From Vigna angularis (lineage: Eukaryota; Streptophyta; Magnoliopsida; Fabales; Fabaceae): a DNA stretch of 64,000 nt. A model generated the notes under the pieces. It searched no databases and was not told the origin of the DNA. It saw only the letters and a program-made list of their open reading frames with translations. The position numbers and the translations under genes were made by a program. Of the stretch, positions 39,106-51,568 are shown piece after piece (position 1 is the first letter of the stretch; each line of letters starts with the position of its first letter). The stretch is from NCBI RefSeq assembly GCF_016808095.1, contig NC_068975.1, positions 28,757,501-28,821,500 on the forward strand, read 5' to 3'.

Positions 39106-40984
39106 ATGGCGGAGGAGAAAAGAGAGGAAGAAGCGCACCCCAACAACGAACCATCCACCACCATGGCATTCTCCGACGAGATTCCCAACAACTTCACTTT
39201 CCCTTCCCAACCACTCACCATCTTCGACGCCATGCCGCCGCCGCCCTTCTCTTCTTCCTGCGACCACAAGGCCTCGCCCTTCGGCTTCCTCGACCTGCTC
39301 GGCGTGCACGACTACCACGCTCCGCTATTCGATTGGCCCCCCTCCGCTGCGCCGTCGCGGGCGAGCTCCAACGTGCCGGACTCCTCCGAGGTGCTGAACA
39401 CTCCCGCGTCGCCCAACTTGTCGTCGATTTCGTCGTCTTCGAATGAGGCCACCGCCACCGCCACGACCGCCACCAGGGCGGAGCAGAGTGGTAAAGGTGG
39501 GTTTGAACACGAGGAAGCCGAAGCAGAGGAGGAAGAAGAAGGTGGTAATGGAGGCAGAGAGGACCAGGATCAAGACAAGACTAAGAAACAGTAAGTATTG
39601 GGTAAGGAAAATGACAAGTGCACAGTTGAATTCTGATTTTTTAATGTTATTTCGCTGCAATGTATAAAAATTAAACTTTTATCCGAGAACAGCTCAAGAA
39701 AGTAACACTTTCTTAAGAAAGAACTGGGTTTACGTTTTGTTGAAATGTTTTGAATGAATGAACGAAAAATGAAAAAAGAAAACAGAAAACAGAAAGAAGA
39801 ATAGTAAGAGTGAAAAATATAATGGAATATTTAATGTTAACATAAGGTGAAAAATAGATGAAAATAGCGAAAGACGCGTGGGTATACAGTGGATTATTAA
39901 TTTTTATATGCTTTTCCTTTTTTGAATATTGAGAATTTACATTTATGTTTTGTTTAATGGCTTAATGGCAAAGTAAAAAGGAAAGGGGAGGTAAAGTGCG
40001 TTTGGGGAAAGTGATGAGACAGTTTGTGACGAAGGAACTTAAAATGGGTTTGTGGTTTTATCGTTGTTAGTGTCCTCATTGGACTCTGTTTTTCATTTGA
40101 TGTATATTTTTTCCGATTTGTTATCGTTGTTGACTCTGTAATGAAAATCCAACAGGTTGAAAGCGAAGAAGAAGAACCAAAAGAAGCAAAGAGAACCGAG
40201 ATTTGCGTTCATGACAAAGAGCGAGGTTGATCACCTAGACGATGGTTATAAGTGGCGCAAGTACGGCCAAAAAGCTGTGAAAAACAGCCCTTATCCCAGG
40301 TAGCATATTACTGTCATTTCATTTTTTTTTTTTCATTTTTCAATATTCACTCGTCATATTCTCTCTCTCTATCTCTATTATATATATATATATATTCATC
40401 CATCGCTCTCTTTCGCTTGTCCCTAGCGAACGGTCTAGTTGACAAAATAGCACTAGAGTTTCCCACTAATTTTCCTCTTTCCATCTAAATTAATTTTTTC
40501 TTGCGGAACACGCAACCGTCGTGCCACGTCACCTTTTAGGAGCTACTACCGTTGCACCACCACCGGTTGCGGCGTAAAGAAGCGAGTCGAGCGTTCCTCC
40601 GACGACCCTTCCATCGTGGTTACCACTTACGAGGGGCAGCACACGCACCCTTGCCCTGCTTCGTCTCGGGCCAGCTTCGGGTTCGTGAACGAGCCTGGTG
40701 GGTTGGGACATTCCGGCTCCTCACACTTCGTCCTGCCACATCCACATCAACACCAACACCAACACCAACACCAACACCAACACCAAGCTTCGCCTTTGAT
40801 ATATAACTCCAACCCTCCTTTTGTAAACTCCGCCAGTAACTTCATGAACACGACGTCGTTTGGTGGGTTTGGTCAGGACCACGCGAACCGTCGAGGATTC
40901 GGGCATGAGGCTTTGTTGAGGGACAATGGGTTGCTTCAGGACATTATTGTGCCATCGCAGGTGAGGAAGGAGGAGAAGGATTGA
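39106..40984 (+). CDS. Group IIc WRKY transcription factor, WRKY48/WRKY23-like (three exons)
   Basis: Exons: 39106-39590, 40156-40299 and 40540-40984 (TGA at 40982-40984); GT-AG introns of 565 and 240 bp; joined frame 357 aa. It is a nuclear DNA-binding protein that recognises W-boxes (TTGACC/T). Visible parts: a Pro/Ser-rich N-terminus, [20 protein letters not shown] (about 104-123), an acidic stretch, a basic [18 protein letters not shown] segment (likely nuclear localisation), then [21 protein letters not shown] and a zinc finger C-X4-C-X23-H-X-H ending in EGQHTH. Intron 2 splits the Arg codon after PYP, the known R-type WRKY intron. The C-terminal tail carries a (His-Gln)n run. ATG 39106 has a weak context, whereas in-frame ATG 39163 (ACCATGG, residue 20) is stronger and may be the real start. 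It looks intact; likely stress or developmental regulation, with the exact orthologue unresolved. Confidence 0.95.
40740..40788 (+). repeat. CAACAC hexanucleotide repeat encoding a His-Gln run in WRKY exon 3
   Basis: About seven tandem copies of CAACAC/CACCAA, read as alternating His and Gln codons, lie downstream of the WRKY domain. The length may vary between accessions. Confidence 0.9.
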
Positions 40985-43900
40985 GTTAAATTATAGGCTA
41001 GTTACGAATTTTGATGATGTTTATACTTATATTGGGCTGGGGAAATTGATAATACTAGATAGTCATTGCTTATATGGTCTGTAATCACCGCACCTTGACG
41101 TTGTCTGTGATGGTCTCTAACTCGTTTGGTGCTGCCGTTGGGGGAGTTTCTGTGCAGAAAACTACCTCACCTAGATTTGAGTTCATATCAAACCTTTTAG
41201 AGTTTACATTTTATATCAGTATTTTCCTTGTAGCTTATGGAGGACCTCAGGTTCTGATTTTGTTAATTTCATTTTTTTTCTTAACTTGATATGCCTATTC
41301 TTTGTAACTAGAGATTTTGTTGGATGATCAGACATTTGATTTCAGACTTTTGTTCATTAGGGTTGTTTTATGATGAGAGGAGAGAATCTGAGTTAGGGAG
41401 GTGGATGATGAATGGTTGGAATTTGGTCCTTGAGTTAAGGGTATATGAGAAAAAGGGGTAAGAAAAAGAAGGTTGATAAAAACTTCGTATATGGTAAGAA
41501 GAAAGAGTGTTATAATTGGCCCATAACTTAGAAACAATGAATGCACGAGGTGTGGAAAAAGTTGTGACATTATTTTTTGAGCATAGTACCGTTTAGCTTT
41601 TCTGTACTATGGCTTTTACTATCATCATTCTTCACCCTACAAGCTTACATAAAAAGATGGAGCCATTCAATGATGATGTGTGTTTCCTGGGACGAAAATA
41701 GCTAGCGCATAAATAATTTCATATTGATAGCTAAAGATGGATAATGCAATATGTTGGTGTCAGTGCCAAAGATACACATGATTCTCATGCTCTACCACTG
41801 CCTTCAATACCTTTCCTTCGCTTCAATTCTTACTCACTCACGTTTCTCATAATATTACAACCCAGCATTCTATACTGCTACTTTCTTCATTACTCTATTT
41901 CACTATTTCCCACGACACAGAGCTAGAATTTAAGACCAAGTCATATATAGGATTTCACTTTTTATTTTGTATGTTTTATAAGGTGTGAAAGTTGACGCAA
42001 ATAACATGATTTTTCTTTTTGATTGATCTAAAGCTGAAATTATTTTAAATAATAATGAATATTGAGAAGTCAATTGAACAGCGATATGAAAGAAGGAAAC
42101 CAAATGAAAAATTGGTTAGGTGGACTACTTAGCCTGATTTGGGTTGACTGGAATTCTACTCTATTAGCCTAAATGTGTTGGACCAACCTATTCATGCCCC
42201 TAGTTTAGAATAGTTAGTTAGTTTATTGCTCTGCTCGTACTAGTAAAAAAAACCAGCAACAACTATTTCCATGAAAAAAAAATGATAGATACTATGAAAA
42301 ATAATAAGCCCTCACTGTGCTTTTATTTTTTTTAACTATTTAGTTTTGGTTTTCATTTTTACAATAACATTCATTTCATGCATCTTAAGAGCTTTTCGTA
42401 GTAATACATGTAAACCTTATGTTAAAACAATGATAAAAGGACTATTAATAATTAGTATTATATAAGTTAGAAAGAGAAATAAAAATAAAAAAGGAATGTT
42501 CCGGATGAAAATTAACCCATGCAAAAAATAAAAACATATTTAAATGAAAAATAAGTGTTTTTTGTAATAAAAGTTTAGTACGTTGTCGTAAGAAGAGTAA
42601 TTAATAGGGCCGTGAATAATTGATTCTGGTTCAGCAACGGGCTTATTATAAACTTTTTGTCAGAGATTCTGTTGCACAGAATCAGTTGCACAGAAATGGT
42701 TATACTTGGTAAACTCTTTTGCTTGGGTTGAAGAGCCACTATTGAATGATTTAATCATCGTAATAAACATAAATCTCCCAGATTTACTTTGATATATTTA
42801 ATTATTTTCATCACTTTACGATTGATTTGACGTCGAAGCTAGATTAATCACGACAGTAATAAACAGGTTTTACTTTCTCCAATATTTGAAAATTTGGAAG
42901 TTAAATTTTATAAAATTTCAAATTCAAAATTAAAGCGTTCAAGCATTAATTGAATGTGTAGTTATTTATTTAAAAAGGAAAGAAATTAAGAAAATGGGCA
43001 TGGTGAATAATAGTGGATAATAATTTAGCGCAGTAGTACTGCAGCATCCAGGCACGTACAGAGGGAAGGGAAGCAATCAATAATTCATGAAAGAATGAAT
43101 GAAAATAAAGAAAAAGAGGGTGTTATTTGAATTTAGGTTTTATAATTACGAAATTGTAAACTTGTTAGGAGCTTTAGGAGTATGGGAAAAAGCTACGTTC
43201 TTGGAAGGACGAAGATATGGGTTTGAAAATTTTGCGAGTTAAAGATAAGGTTTTGGGTAAAGTTTATAAATTTATGAAAAATTTCTCTCTCTTTCCCTTT
43301 CTATTTATGGCCCATTGTTAGTAGAAAGGTATCGATTGAAAAGACAGTTGATAAATGGCAATAACTTAATAAAAGCATTGCACGTACAGTAGCCACTAGA
43401 AAGGAGGGAAGTGGTTTGGTTTGGTGTAATGCAAAATATTGAATTATGCAGTTCCATGATTGCTTCCCAATAGGCATGCAAGTTCAGTTTCTGGTACAAT
43501 CAACACAACAGAAGCAGATGAAGAAGAAGAAATGTGATAGAGAAGCTTCAGAAAAAGAAAAAAGGTCATGAATATTTTTCACCCATGTGAATATTCTTAT
43601 CTTCAAATCACGTAGATTTTTATTTATTTCTGACTGATGTATGAATAAAAAGATGATTTAGATTTTGGGGTGTGACTTTTTCCATATTCTGAAACTTTCC
43701 AGCCATTATAAAGTATATATGATGATCCAGAAAAGTCGCATCTTCGTGTAATTTGAATTGATGCCAATTGTGGTTTGATGCTTAAACAAAATCAAATCCA
43801 AAAAGGATAGCTAGCATGTCTTGTCATTTGTTGACAACTCCAATGATTTTTTATTTGGAGGCAATGAATCCAAATTTCAGAAACAACAGATGGTTCTCAT

Positions 43901-44721
43901 GAAAGTGAGTCAAGTTGGTACGTTTAAAAATATTTCAGTTATATTCTAATTTCTTAAAAGATTGCCTCCATTAAGTTCTTTTTTTAAAAAAATTATTAAT
44001 GGGTGTGAATAGAGGTTTCTTTATTTTTTTTAATTTATTTTTCAATTTTTTTAATTTCTTTTTAAAAAATTTCCCTATTACTTGAAAGGATATTTTCAAA
44101 AGTTATTGTCTAATGTTATTGTTTTCATTTCAATTCAATTTTTATATATGTTTTTTTGCTTAAATTTAGTTTTTATTTTTTTTAAAATAAAACAATATGG
44201 TCTTTATCCAAATTAAAATAAAATTTATGATTTTTATTAATATTATATTGATATTTTTAATATATTATATTTTTAATATATATTACATTACGGTGTAGTA
44301 TTAATTTATAATTTTGGTAATCGTAACTTTAATAACTAAATTTTAATATAAATATTAATATAACATTTATATAAACAATAAATTTGATCAAAAGAAGAAT
44401 AAATTTATTATTTATATAAATAATATTAATTAATTTATTCTTATAAAAAATATTTATTAGTTAATTTTTAAAAAAAAAATTATGAATTAATAATATATTA
44501 GTTTTAAATACTTATTTTTTTTTGTAAAAATAATTATATTTAATTAGTTTTAATCTTATAAAAAAACATAAGAAATAAAAAATGAATTAATAATATACAA
44601 TAATATAATATGTTAAAAACTATTTTTAATAAAAATATCATTATAACATTTATATAAATAATAAATTTTGTTAGGGAAAATATTGCTTCATCTTGAAATT
44701 ATTTGTATTAAATTGAATAAA

Positions 44722-44788
<67 letters not shown>

Positions 44789-44960
44789 CCTAAATTAAAA
44801 TCAAAATAATAACATTTGACACAACACGTGACAATACTGCCACGTGCTATTGATAGTGTCATCAAGTATGGCATTGATATCATCAAGTATTACACTAGAG
44901 AACTTACATGTGACAATACAATTTCTTACAAAAAAATTTAAAATAACATAATACGTGTGA
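40985..44960. other. WRKY 3' flank and intergenic region
   Basis: The first few hundred bases probably include the WRKY 3' UTR. The remainder is AT-rich (strongly so from about 43980) with no exon or transposon end recognised. An (AT)n tract lies at 44725-44785. Confidence 0.5.
44725..44785. repeat. (AT)n microsatellite, 61 bp
   Basis: Uninterrupted AT repeat shortly before solo LTR B. Confidence 0.96.
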
Positions 44961-44965
44961 CACGT

Positions 44966-47354
44966 TGTAACATTCCAAAATTATACAGTCATCAACTATA
45001 TACTTAGAATAATCACATATATTAATAATTCAAAACAGTTTTAAAGCAAAGGGAACGACAAAGACGAAAGTGGCCGAACGGCCGTTAATGTACATAATTC
45101 AACGAGCGTTCACAAAATAAAAGAGGACGAACGGTTTACAAAAACTACTACCGAACGTCCTAATATTTACGCAATTAAAAAGAGCGCTCGCTCACAGCCG
45201 CTCGCTATTCTAACTACTATATCTAAAAACCGAACGTCCTCACTGTTCGGCCTTCACTTCTACCTCTACGAGGTTGGCGTCCTCCAAATTTTCTTCTTCC
45301 AGTGTTTCTTCAAGTAGTGCCTCTCCGTCTGCTCACATCCACATGGATGATCATTGCATAGACAAAACGAAAGTTCATTGACGAACGACAACACAAGGAA
45401 ATAACACAGGGTAAGCTTATTGAATTTAATTCAAGCCAAAACATACATTTCATACATATCACATATATCACGTGAATCATAATACATACATTCAATTCAT
45501 CCATAACTCAATTAAAATCCTGATACTAGACCGACTGTCCGGACTGTATGAATTCTGTGTAGCTACGACGTCCGTGCACCCAGGTGGGATAGCTGTAATA
45601 CTCGTCAGCAACCACCTGAGGTAAGTCCGTTCTGTCCAAATTACAGTTATGGACTATGACCTCCTGCCATTCCCACGCATGACATACTCCTCTCTACTTG
45701 AGAACGAGCACTCACGGAATATCAGGATGACCCGCCAGCTAAGCTTGCCACATTCATACTTTACAATCTCAATTTCCAACCAAGAGTCGTTCCTCCCTGG
45801 AACGCTCGTTCAAATTCAATAATCATAATTTCCTCTCTTACACCATTCACACATCTTAATCTTTCCTCTTATTCACACTTTCATTCTTAGTTCCACTTCC
45901 ATAAAAAGACGAACGTCCAGTCCTCTTTGTAATAGAGAACGAACGTCAATAGCTCGATTGGACGAACGCTATTTAACTCAGGACGGACGCTATTTCAATT
46001 CAGGACGGACGCTATTTCCGCTCGTTTGATAATTACGAAAAGAACGAGCGTTCGGTGTAAGACCGAGCGCTACTTATCATTTACACTTTTTGGGCGAGCG
46101 TTCGGTCTGAGACCGAGCGCCACTTAGGACATACGCTTTTAGGTCGAGGTTATCCACTGATTCAAAATCATAGAAGATTTGGAGTTTACATAAGATGGGA
46201 TAATTAAAGTTTATGTTCTAATAATTTGATCAAGAGTTCAAAGGTATATTTTCAGGCTTTCCAAATTCTCACAAACACTCCTGATGTTCACGTTTGGCCG
46301 AACGCTCAAACGTAAAGCTAGATAAAAATGGGGCGTTCGTCCTAACAAGGAAATCCTTTCCAAATGAAAGGGTTCGACTACCTCAATGAAATTACTATGA
46401 ATACCGAACGGTCAATGACCGTTTCGCTAATGAATGTTCATTTTTCACATGATTCGAATCTTATAATTTATCTCTGCCACAAATCTCATACATTACAGAA
46501 TTCATATTATCATACATCAGTTCATACTTTATACCTCATATCAAAATATCAATTTACATACTTTATAAAATTCTCATCAATCATTCACACCAAGCAACCA
46601 TCAGCATACGAATCAACCAATACATACCATATTCATTCATTGTAACAACAATCGTTCATAACTAATACATCCGCATACATCTCATGCATACAATCCATAT
46701 CAAACATGCATACAACACACAATATAAATTAAATCACAATAAGCTTCCCTTACCCGGATTGTGCGTTCGTTCTACGGAAGGAAAACCAGATTCCAGTACA
46801 CTCTTCTACTACTTAACGTTCAGCCCCAAAAACTCCTTAAGCTAAAATACAGAAAACTAATATCGGTTCAGGGAAAGTGCATGCAAATTCAGAACGAGGC
46901 TTGCATGTAGCTAAGGAAGAACAATGAAGAGTCTGGAACTTACCCGTTTCAGAATCCAAAACCGATCGGTTCCAGATGAAGCTCACGTTGCAGGGATCGT
47001 TCTCACGGTGCTGAAACGTGAACGGAGCAGAGAATGGTGAGTTGTGGAAGAGAGAAGGAGAAGAGTTCTAGAGAGAAGGTGGAGAATTTGAGATTCAGAA
47101 ATCCTGGGGGAGAAGATGAATCGTGTAGAGAAAGGGGGAGAGTTTTCCAGAAATTAAGTTTCTCTTCCCAGGCAGGACGTGCGTCCACTCTTTTGCTGCC
47201 ACCCGTCTTCCATTAACGTTTTGGAACGTTCCAAAAATGACATCTGGCCGTCGCATGCAAGTGAGTACGTGCGTGTCGTTAATGGCACTGAACACGTGTC
47301 CCGGGCGTTAATGGAAGCAGAGTGGTGATTCAGCAGTGAATTTAATGGACGACA
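44966..47354 (-). mobile_element. Solo LTR B (2389 bp, minus strand)
   Basis: Plus strand reads TGTAACATTCC to ATGGACGACA; on the minus strand it starts TGTCGTCCATT and ends GGAATGTTACA. CACGT flanks both sides (44961-44965 and 47355-47359). It is nearly the same length as solo LTR A (24811-27210), in opposite orientation, with matching internal blocks (ACTGTCCGGACTGTATGAAT near 45533; GGAACGCTCGTT near 45799; many CGTTCG words). No primer site or coding region is attached. The outermost 5' part differs from copy A, so the two may belong to subfamilies. Confidence 0.9.
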
Positions 47355-47359
47355 CACGT

Positions 47360-48990
47360 TGTTAGTAATATTTTTTATGTAAAATGACACTTTTCAAAAG
47401 TTAGAACATAATTTAAAAAATTTTAAAACTGGATATATCAACTTGACATATACTCCTATCAAAGTGGAAACCATTCAAATAATAAAGTTTAAAAAAATTA
47501 AGAAAACTTTTTAAAACATATTATTAAAAAATATTTATTCTTTTTTATAAGCTAAATATTTTATTAGTATGTGAAAAAATTTGTAGATGATGTAAAATCT
47601 TTAAAGCATCAAATAATTTTTAATATATTTATTAACTTTAAGAAAAATCTTGTATGAGAAAAAGTATAATAAATGTCTTGAAGAATAATATAAAAGTGCA
47701 TGCAGGTTAAAAAAAAAACTTAAATTGATATGGTGTTGAAATTTCGAAAACAAATTAAAAAAATTGGTTGACAAAGGAATTATTATATTTGACTATAAGT
47801 AAATTTTGTAGATGTACAATGACAACATAGACGTTAGAAGCTCAGAACTTTTGATTGGATTAATTTGACTTTTCTAGTACTTGATGGTCCGAATCCACAA
47901 TCTTATTAGGTTAAACCCGATTAAAATGTCTCTAATGGTTCGTAATTGATTTAAAATATTAAAGAATAGGCAGTGTTAGAAAAATTATGTATATAAATTT
48001 TAATTATATCATATAAAAGTCAAAAGTTTATGCAATATTATGGATATAACTTTGAATGTAATTATAGAGTTGAATTACATTTTGCTAAGTCCAAGCTTGG
48101 AATGTAGGTTCCTTAGTATCTTATAATTGCAAGAAATCTTAATCATGTGAAGAAACGTAATATGTATAATTATAATAATTAAATATATAAAACGAGGCAA
48201 ATCATTAACATATTCCTGAGAGCAAGTATAGGTAATTCCTTCAACAATTTCTTTATTGTTTGCTTGCTCTGAAAGTTTAAGAACGCGTCGGACAAAAGCA
48301 TGTGTTAGAAATGTGCCAAAATCTTATATACCCAACATGTGAGCATCTTGTTGAAGGAATTTAAAAGGCTATAGAAAGTTACTATGGTCAGTAGAAAAAA
48401 GAAATTAGATGACGATTGCTCACTATTTTTTTTTTTTCAGGAAAGAAGTTATTTTCAAAACTGAAATCTTATAAAAAGAATTATTAAAATAAAGTAATGT
48501 GAAATATTAAAGGTCTTAAAATTCATATAAGTTTTCCGTGAGAGTTTAAATCTTATAGTAAAACACTATATTTCAGTACTTAAACTAAAATTTTATTTTA
48601 ATAACTTCAATAAATTATAGTTTCTATAATTTATTAGGTGATGTCGTGTTCTTATGTGTTTTGTAGCTATTTGGAAATGAAAAATGATTTATTGAAGATG
48701 TTATTGGAAACATTTGATTTGACTTAAGTAGCGTGATTACTCATTGACTAGTGAATCACATTTATTATAGTTGACGTCGTTATTGGTATTTCTTCTAATT
48801 AATTTGGCTTTTAATTCAATGTAATAGTTGAGATGGATGAGGCGTAAAGATGGAATAGAAAGCTATTATTATCAGGATATATAAGAAGGAAGAATGCTTA
48901 GATCAATGTAGGAAGGAAATGAAGAAGCTACATCTTCTATTATTTTCGTGATAGAAAGAAATTTGTGTGATGTCTATGTTATATTAATGA
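47360..48990. other. AT-rich intergenic region, nothing recognised
   Basis: No gene or repeat boundary recognised. Confidence 0.5.
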
Positions 48991-48991
48991 A

Positions 48992-49624
48992 TGAAATAGT
49001 TGTTGGAGATATACACCAACCAACTACGAATAAGATTAACAATTTATTTATTTATGATATATAAATGAGGTGTAATTCTCATTTTATAAATTAATTTTAT
49101 AAAATTCAATCAGAAATTGGTTATTAATATTTGGTTCACACGATTCTTTAGGCCATAAAGGTGGTTGGACACATAAAAATAATTCTTCACGCAGTTTCTT
49201 TTGCAATTGTCCAAAATATCACCAACTCCATCTAATATAATTTTTTTAACGTTATAAAAGCAAAATGAAAATACACAAAAGAAGTCACTAAAGAGTGTTA
49301 TGGTGAGATTAAAGAGTGAGAATGATGATCTGTTTGTTTAGTTAAATATTCAGTGCGGTATTTTCTCTTGTTGTTATTCATTGTGAAGTGAGAAAATATT
49401 TTTTTGTTAAATCCTTGGAAGTTCCAAGTTGAGTTTTGTTGGACCTATTAGTTGTTTTAGTGGGTTCCCTGAGTTTTTTTTTTATATTGAAGTATTTTAT
49501 AATAAAAGTTTTAATATTTCCTCATTTCTTCCTTCTTTATTTTTGTACTCCTTATTATTTATTGGAAAACATTTAATCTGAGGTTTTGTTTTGCTTATTA
49601 TTTGTAATTTTTGTTATATTTCCA
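48992..49624 (+). repeat. Possible 5' LTR of the decayed Copia element
   Basis: The stretch from TGTTGGAGATATAC to TTTCCA is followed by a degenerate primer site (TACTATCAGAGT, 49628-49639), the layout of a Copia 5' LTR. No matching 3' LTR was found, so the left limit rests on the TG start alone. Confidence 0.35.
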
Positions 49625-50307
49625 AACTACTATCAGAGTTTTAGTTAAGAGCTTTGTTCCTCATCTGCATATGAAAAATTTGAATGAAAGATCTATTATT
49701 TTGCAAAGATATGTACGATCCTATTAAGCGTGTCAAACCAGCAAATAAATTCAAGAGAAATTGAAAGAAGATAAACTGGAAGACTATTAGTGTGATCTGG
49801 CACTGGAAAGATGAATTTGTTTACCATGTATAAGGTGAGACTTTAAAATTTGTGGAAAAGATTAGGTGAGTTTTAAACCTAAAAATTCCTTAAATAAGAC
49901 CTTCTTTATTCAAAACCTAGTAAACTTGAAATACATTTCTAAATAATTGAACACTTGACTAGTGTTCAGAAGGTTATGAATATGTTCATCACTATGGAAA
50001 TTGTATCGAAAGATGAACTGCTAGCGGTATGATTGCTTAACTCATTTATCAGTTGGGGGACACCAGTGTTATCTAGCTCATTATTGTAGGACACGGTATC
50101 TTTGAGTAAGTCTACCCATGACTTTTGACATAGTAATCATAATGTCTTACAGGAACTAAGAGGAAAAGGAATTAAGAGGAAAGGTAGCAGTAAAAATTCT
50201 CATAAATTTAATATCGCTCTCAAAGATTCTATAATCATAGCAAATCAAGGGGAAAACCAAATCCAAAAGAAAGATATCATATGTTTTTATTGTAACAATT
50301 AGATATA

Positions 50308-51283
50308 GAGTGAATCTTCCTACACCTCACTGCCTTCATCTTGCACCCCCAATTTTACTTGTTTACCCTTCATTAACAAAAAGTCAAAAATTAATACCGC
50401 ACTTCGAAGTGCGTTTCCTAGTGGTCACACTTCGAAATACGTTTTAATTAATTGTTTCCTAACCGCACTTCGAAGTGCGTTTTCTATTTTAATTAATTGT
50501 TTCCTAACCGCACTTCGAAGTGCGTTGTAATTAATTGTTTCGCACTTCGAAGTGCGTTTCCTATTTTAATTAATTGTTTCCTAACCGCACTTCGAAGTGC
50601 GTTTCTTATTTTAATTAATTGTTTCCTGTTGTAATTAATTGTTTCTTAACCGCACTTCCAAGTGCGTTTTAATTAATTGTTGCACTTTAAATCCAAAATA
50701 ATATTTAAGATTACATATAATAATTATTATTTAATTCAATAAACAATTTAATAATTATTTCAATTTCATAAAAAATTAAAAAACTTAAATAAAATTAAAT
50801 ACATAATAAATAATATATTAAGAAAATAATAATATGTTAAAAAATAACAAATTCAACAAAATTTAACAAACAAATAAAATAATTCAAAATATATTAAAAC
50901 AAAACATTTTATTTAACAACTAACATAAAAAATTAAATTTATTATACTAACCTAATAAAAATAAAACCTAATAAAATAAATATATACTAACCTAATAAAA
51001 AAATTAAAAAACTAAACCTAAAAATCTAACGCACTTCGAAGTGCAGTTTGTCGTCTCAGCCGCAGATCGAAATGCGGTGGGATCTTCGTACTTTACGCAT
51101 TTTGAACTGCGTAGGTGGGTTTGTGCGTTCCGCAGATCGAACTACGGTTTGTTTTTGCCGCAGTTCGAAATGCGATTTTTCTGTGCACCTACGGATGTCT
51201 CTGAAAGACGAAGGGTATCATTGGAATTAAAATATGTTTTGGAGGTGCAGGAGGAAGACTGTGAGATGCAGGAAGAATCACTC
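50308..51283. mobile_element. Non-autonomous MULE carrying a palindromic satellite (976 bp)
   Basis: Tips GAGTGAATCTTCCTACACCT and the inverse of GAGTGATTCTTCCTGCATCT form terminal inverted repeats of about 45 bp. TTAGATATA is duplicated exactly on both sides (50299-50307 and 51284-51292), the 9-bp size of Mutator-like elements. It sits in the zinc-knuckle region of a dead Copia gag. The interior has a tandem array of CGCACTTCGAAGTGCG palindromes, an AT-rich centre, then loosely related CGCAGATCGAAATGCGG-type words at 51030-51170. There is no transposase; the short frames near 51041-51295 are not credible genes. Confidence 0.92.
50398..50666. repeat. Palindromic tandem array CGCACTTCGAAGTGCG (7 copies)
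   Basis: The 16-bp perfect palindrome starts at 50398, 50464, 50509, 50541 and 50586, with degenerate copies at 50426 and 50651. Copies are separated by TTTTAATTAATTGTTTCCTAA-like spacers; 45 bp is the commonest period. Confidence 0.92.
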
Positions 51284-51568
51284 TTAGATATATGATAAAA
51301 GAGTACTAAACCCTCAAGCGAGAGAGATCAAGGAACAATAACAATAAAATAGAAGAAAAAAAAGAGTTTGATAGTGGAGTTGTCATAATCTATGAAGTAG
51401 AACTGGGTCAAATATTATGTTCTAATATAATTTGACGGAATATAATTTTCCATCCAACAATAACTAACCGTTTTTTTCTACAAACAAATATTATTATCTT
51501 TTTAACACATTATTTTTATGTTTAGACGAACAATGGAGAGTCCATATTCTCTATTATGATTTTTTATA

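Noticed and set aside
39325..39660. 111-codon minus-strand frame
   Set aside because: Antisense shadow of WRKY exon 1 and the start of intron 1; no family resemblance.
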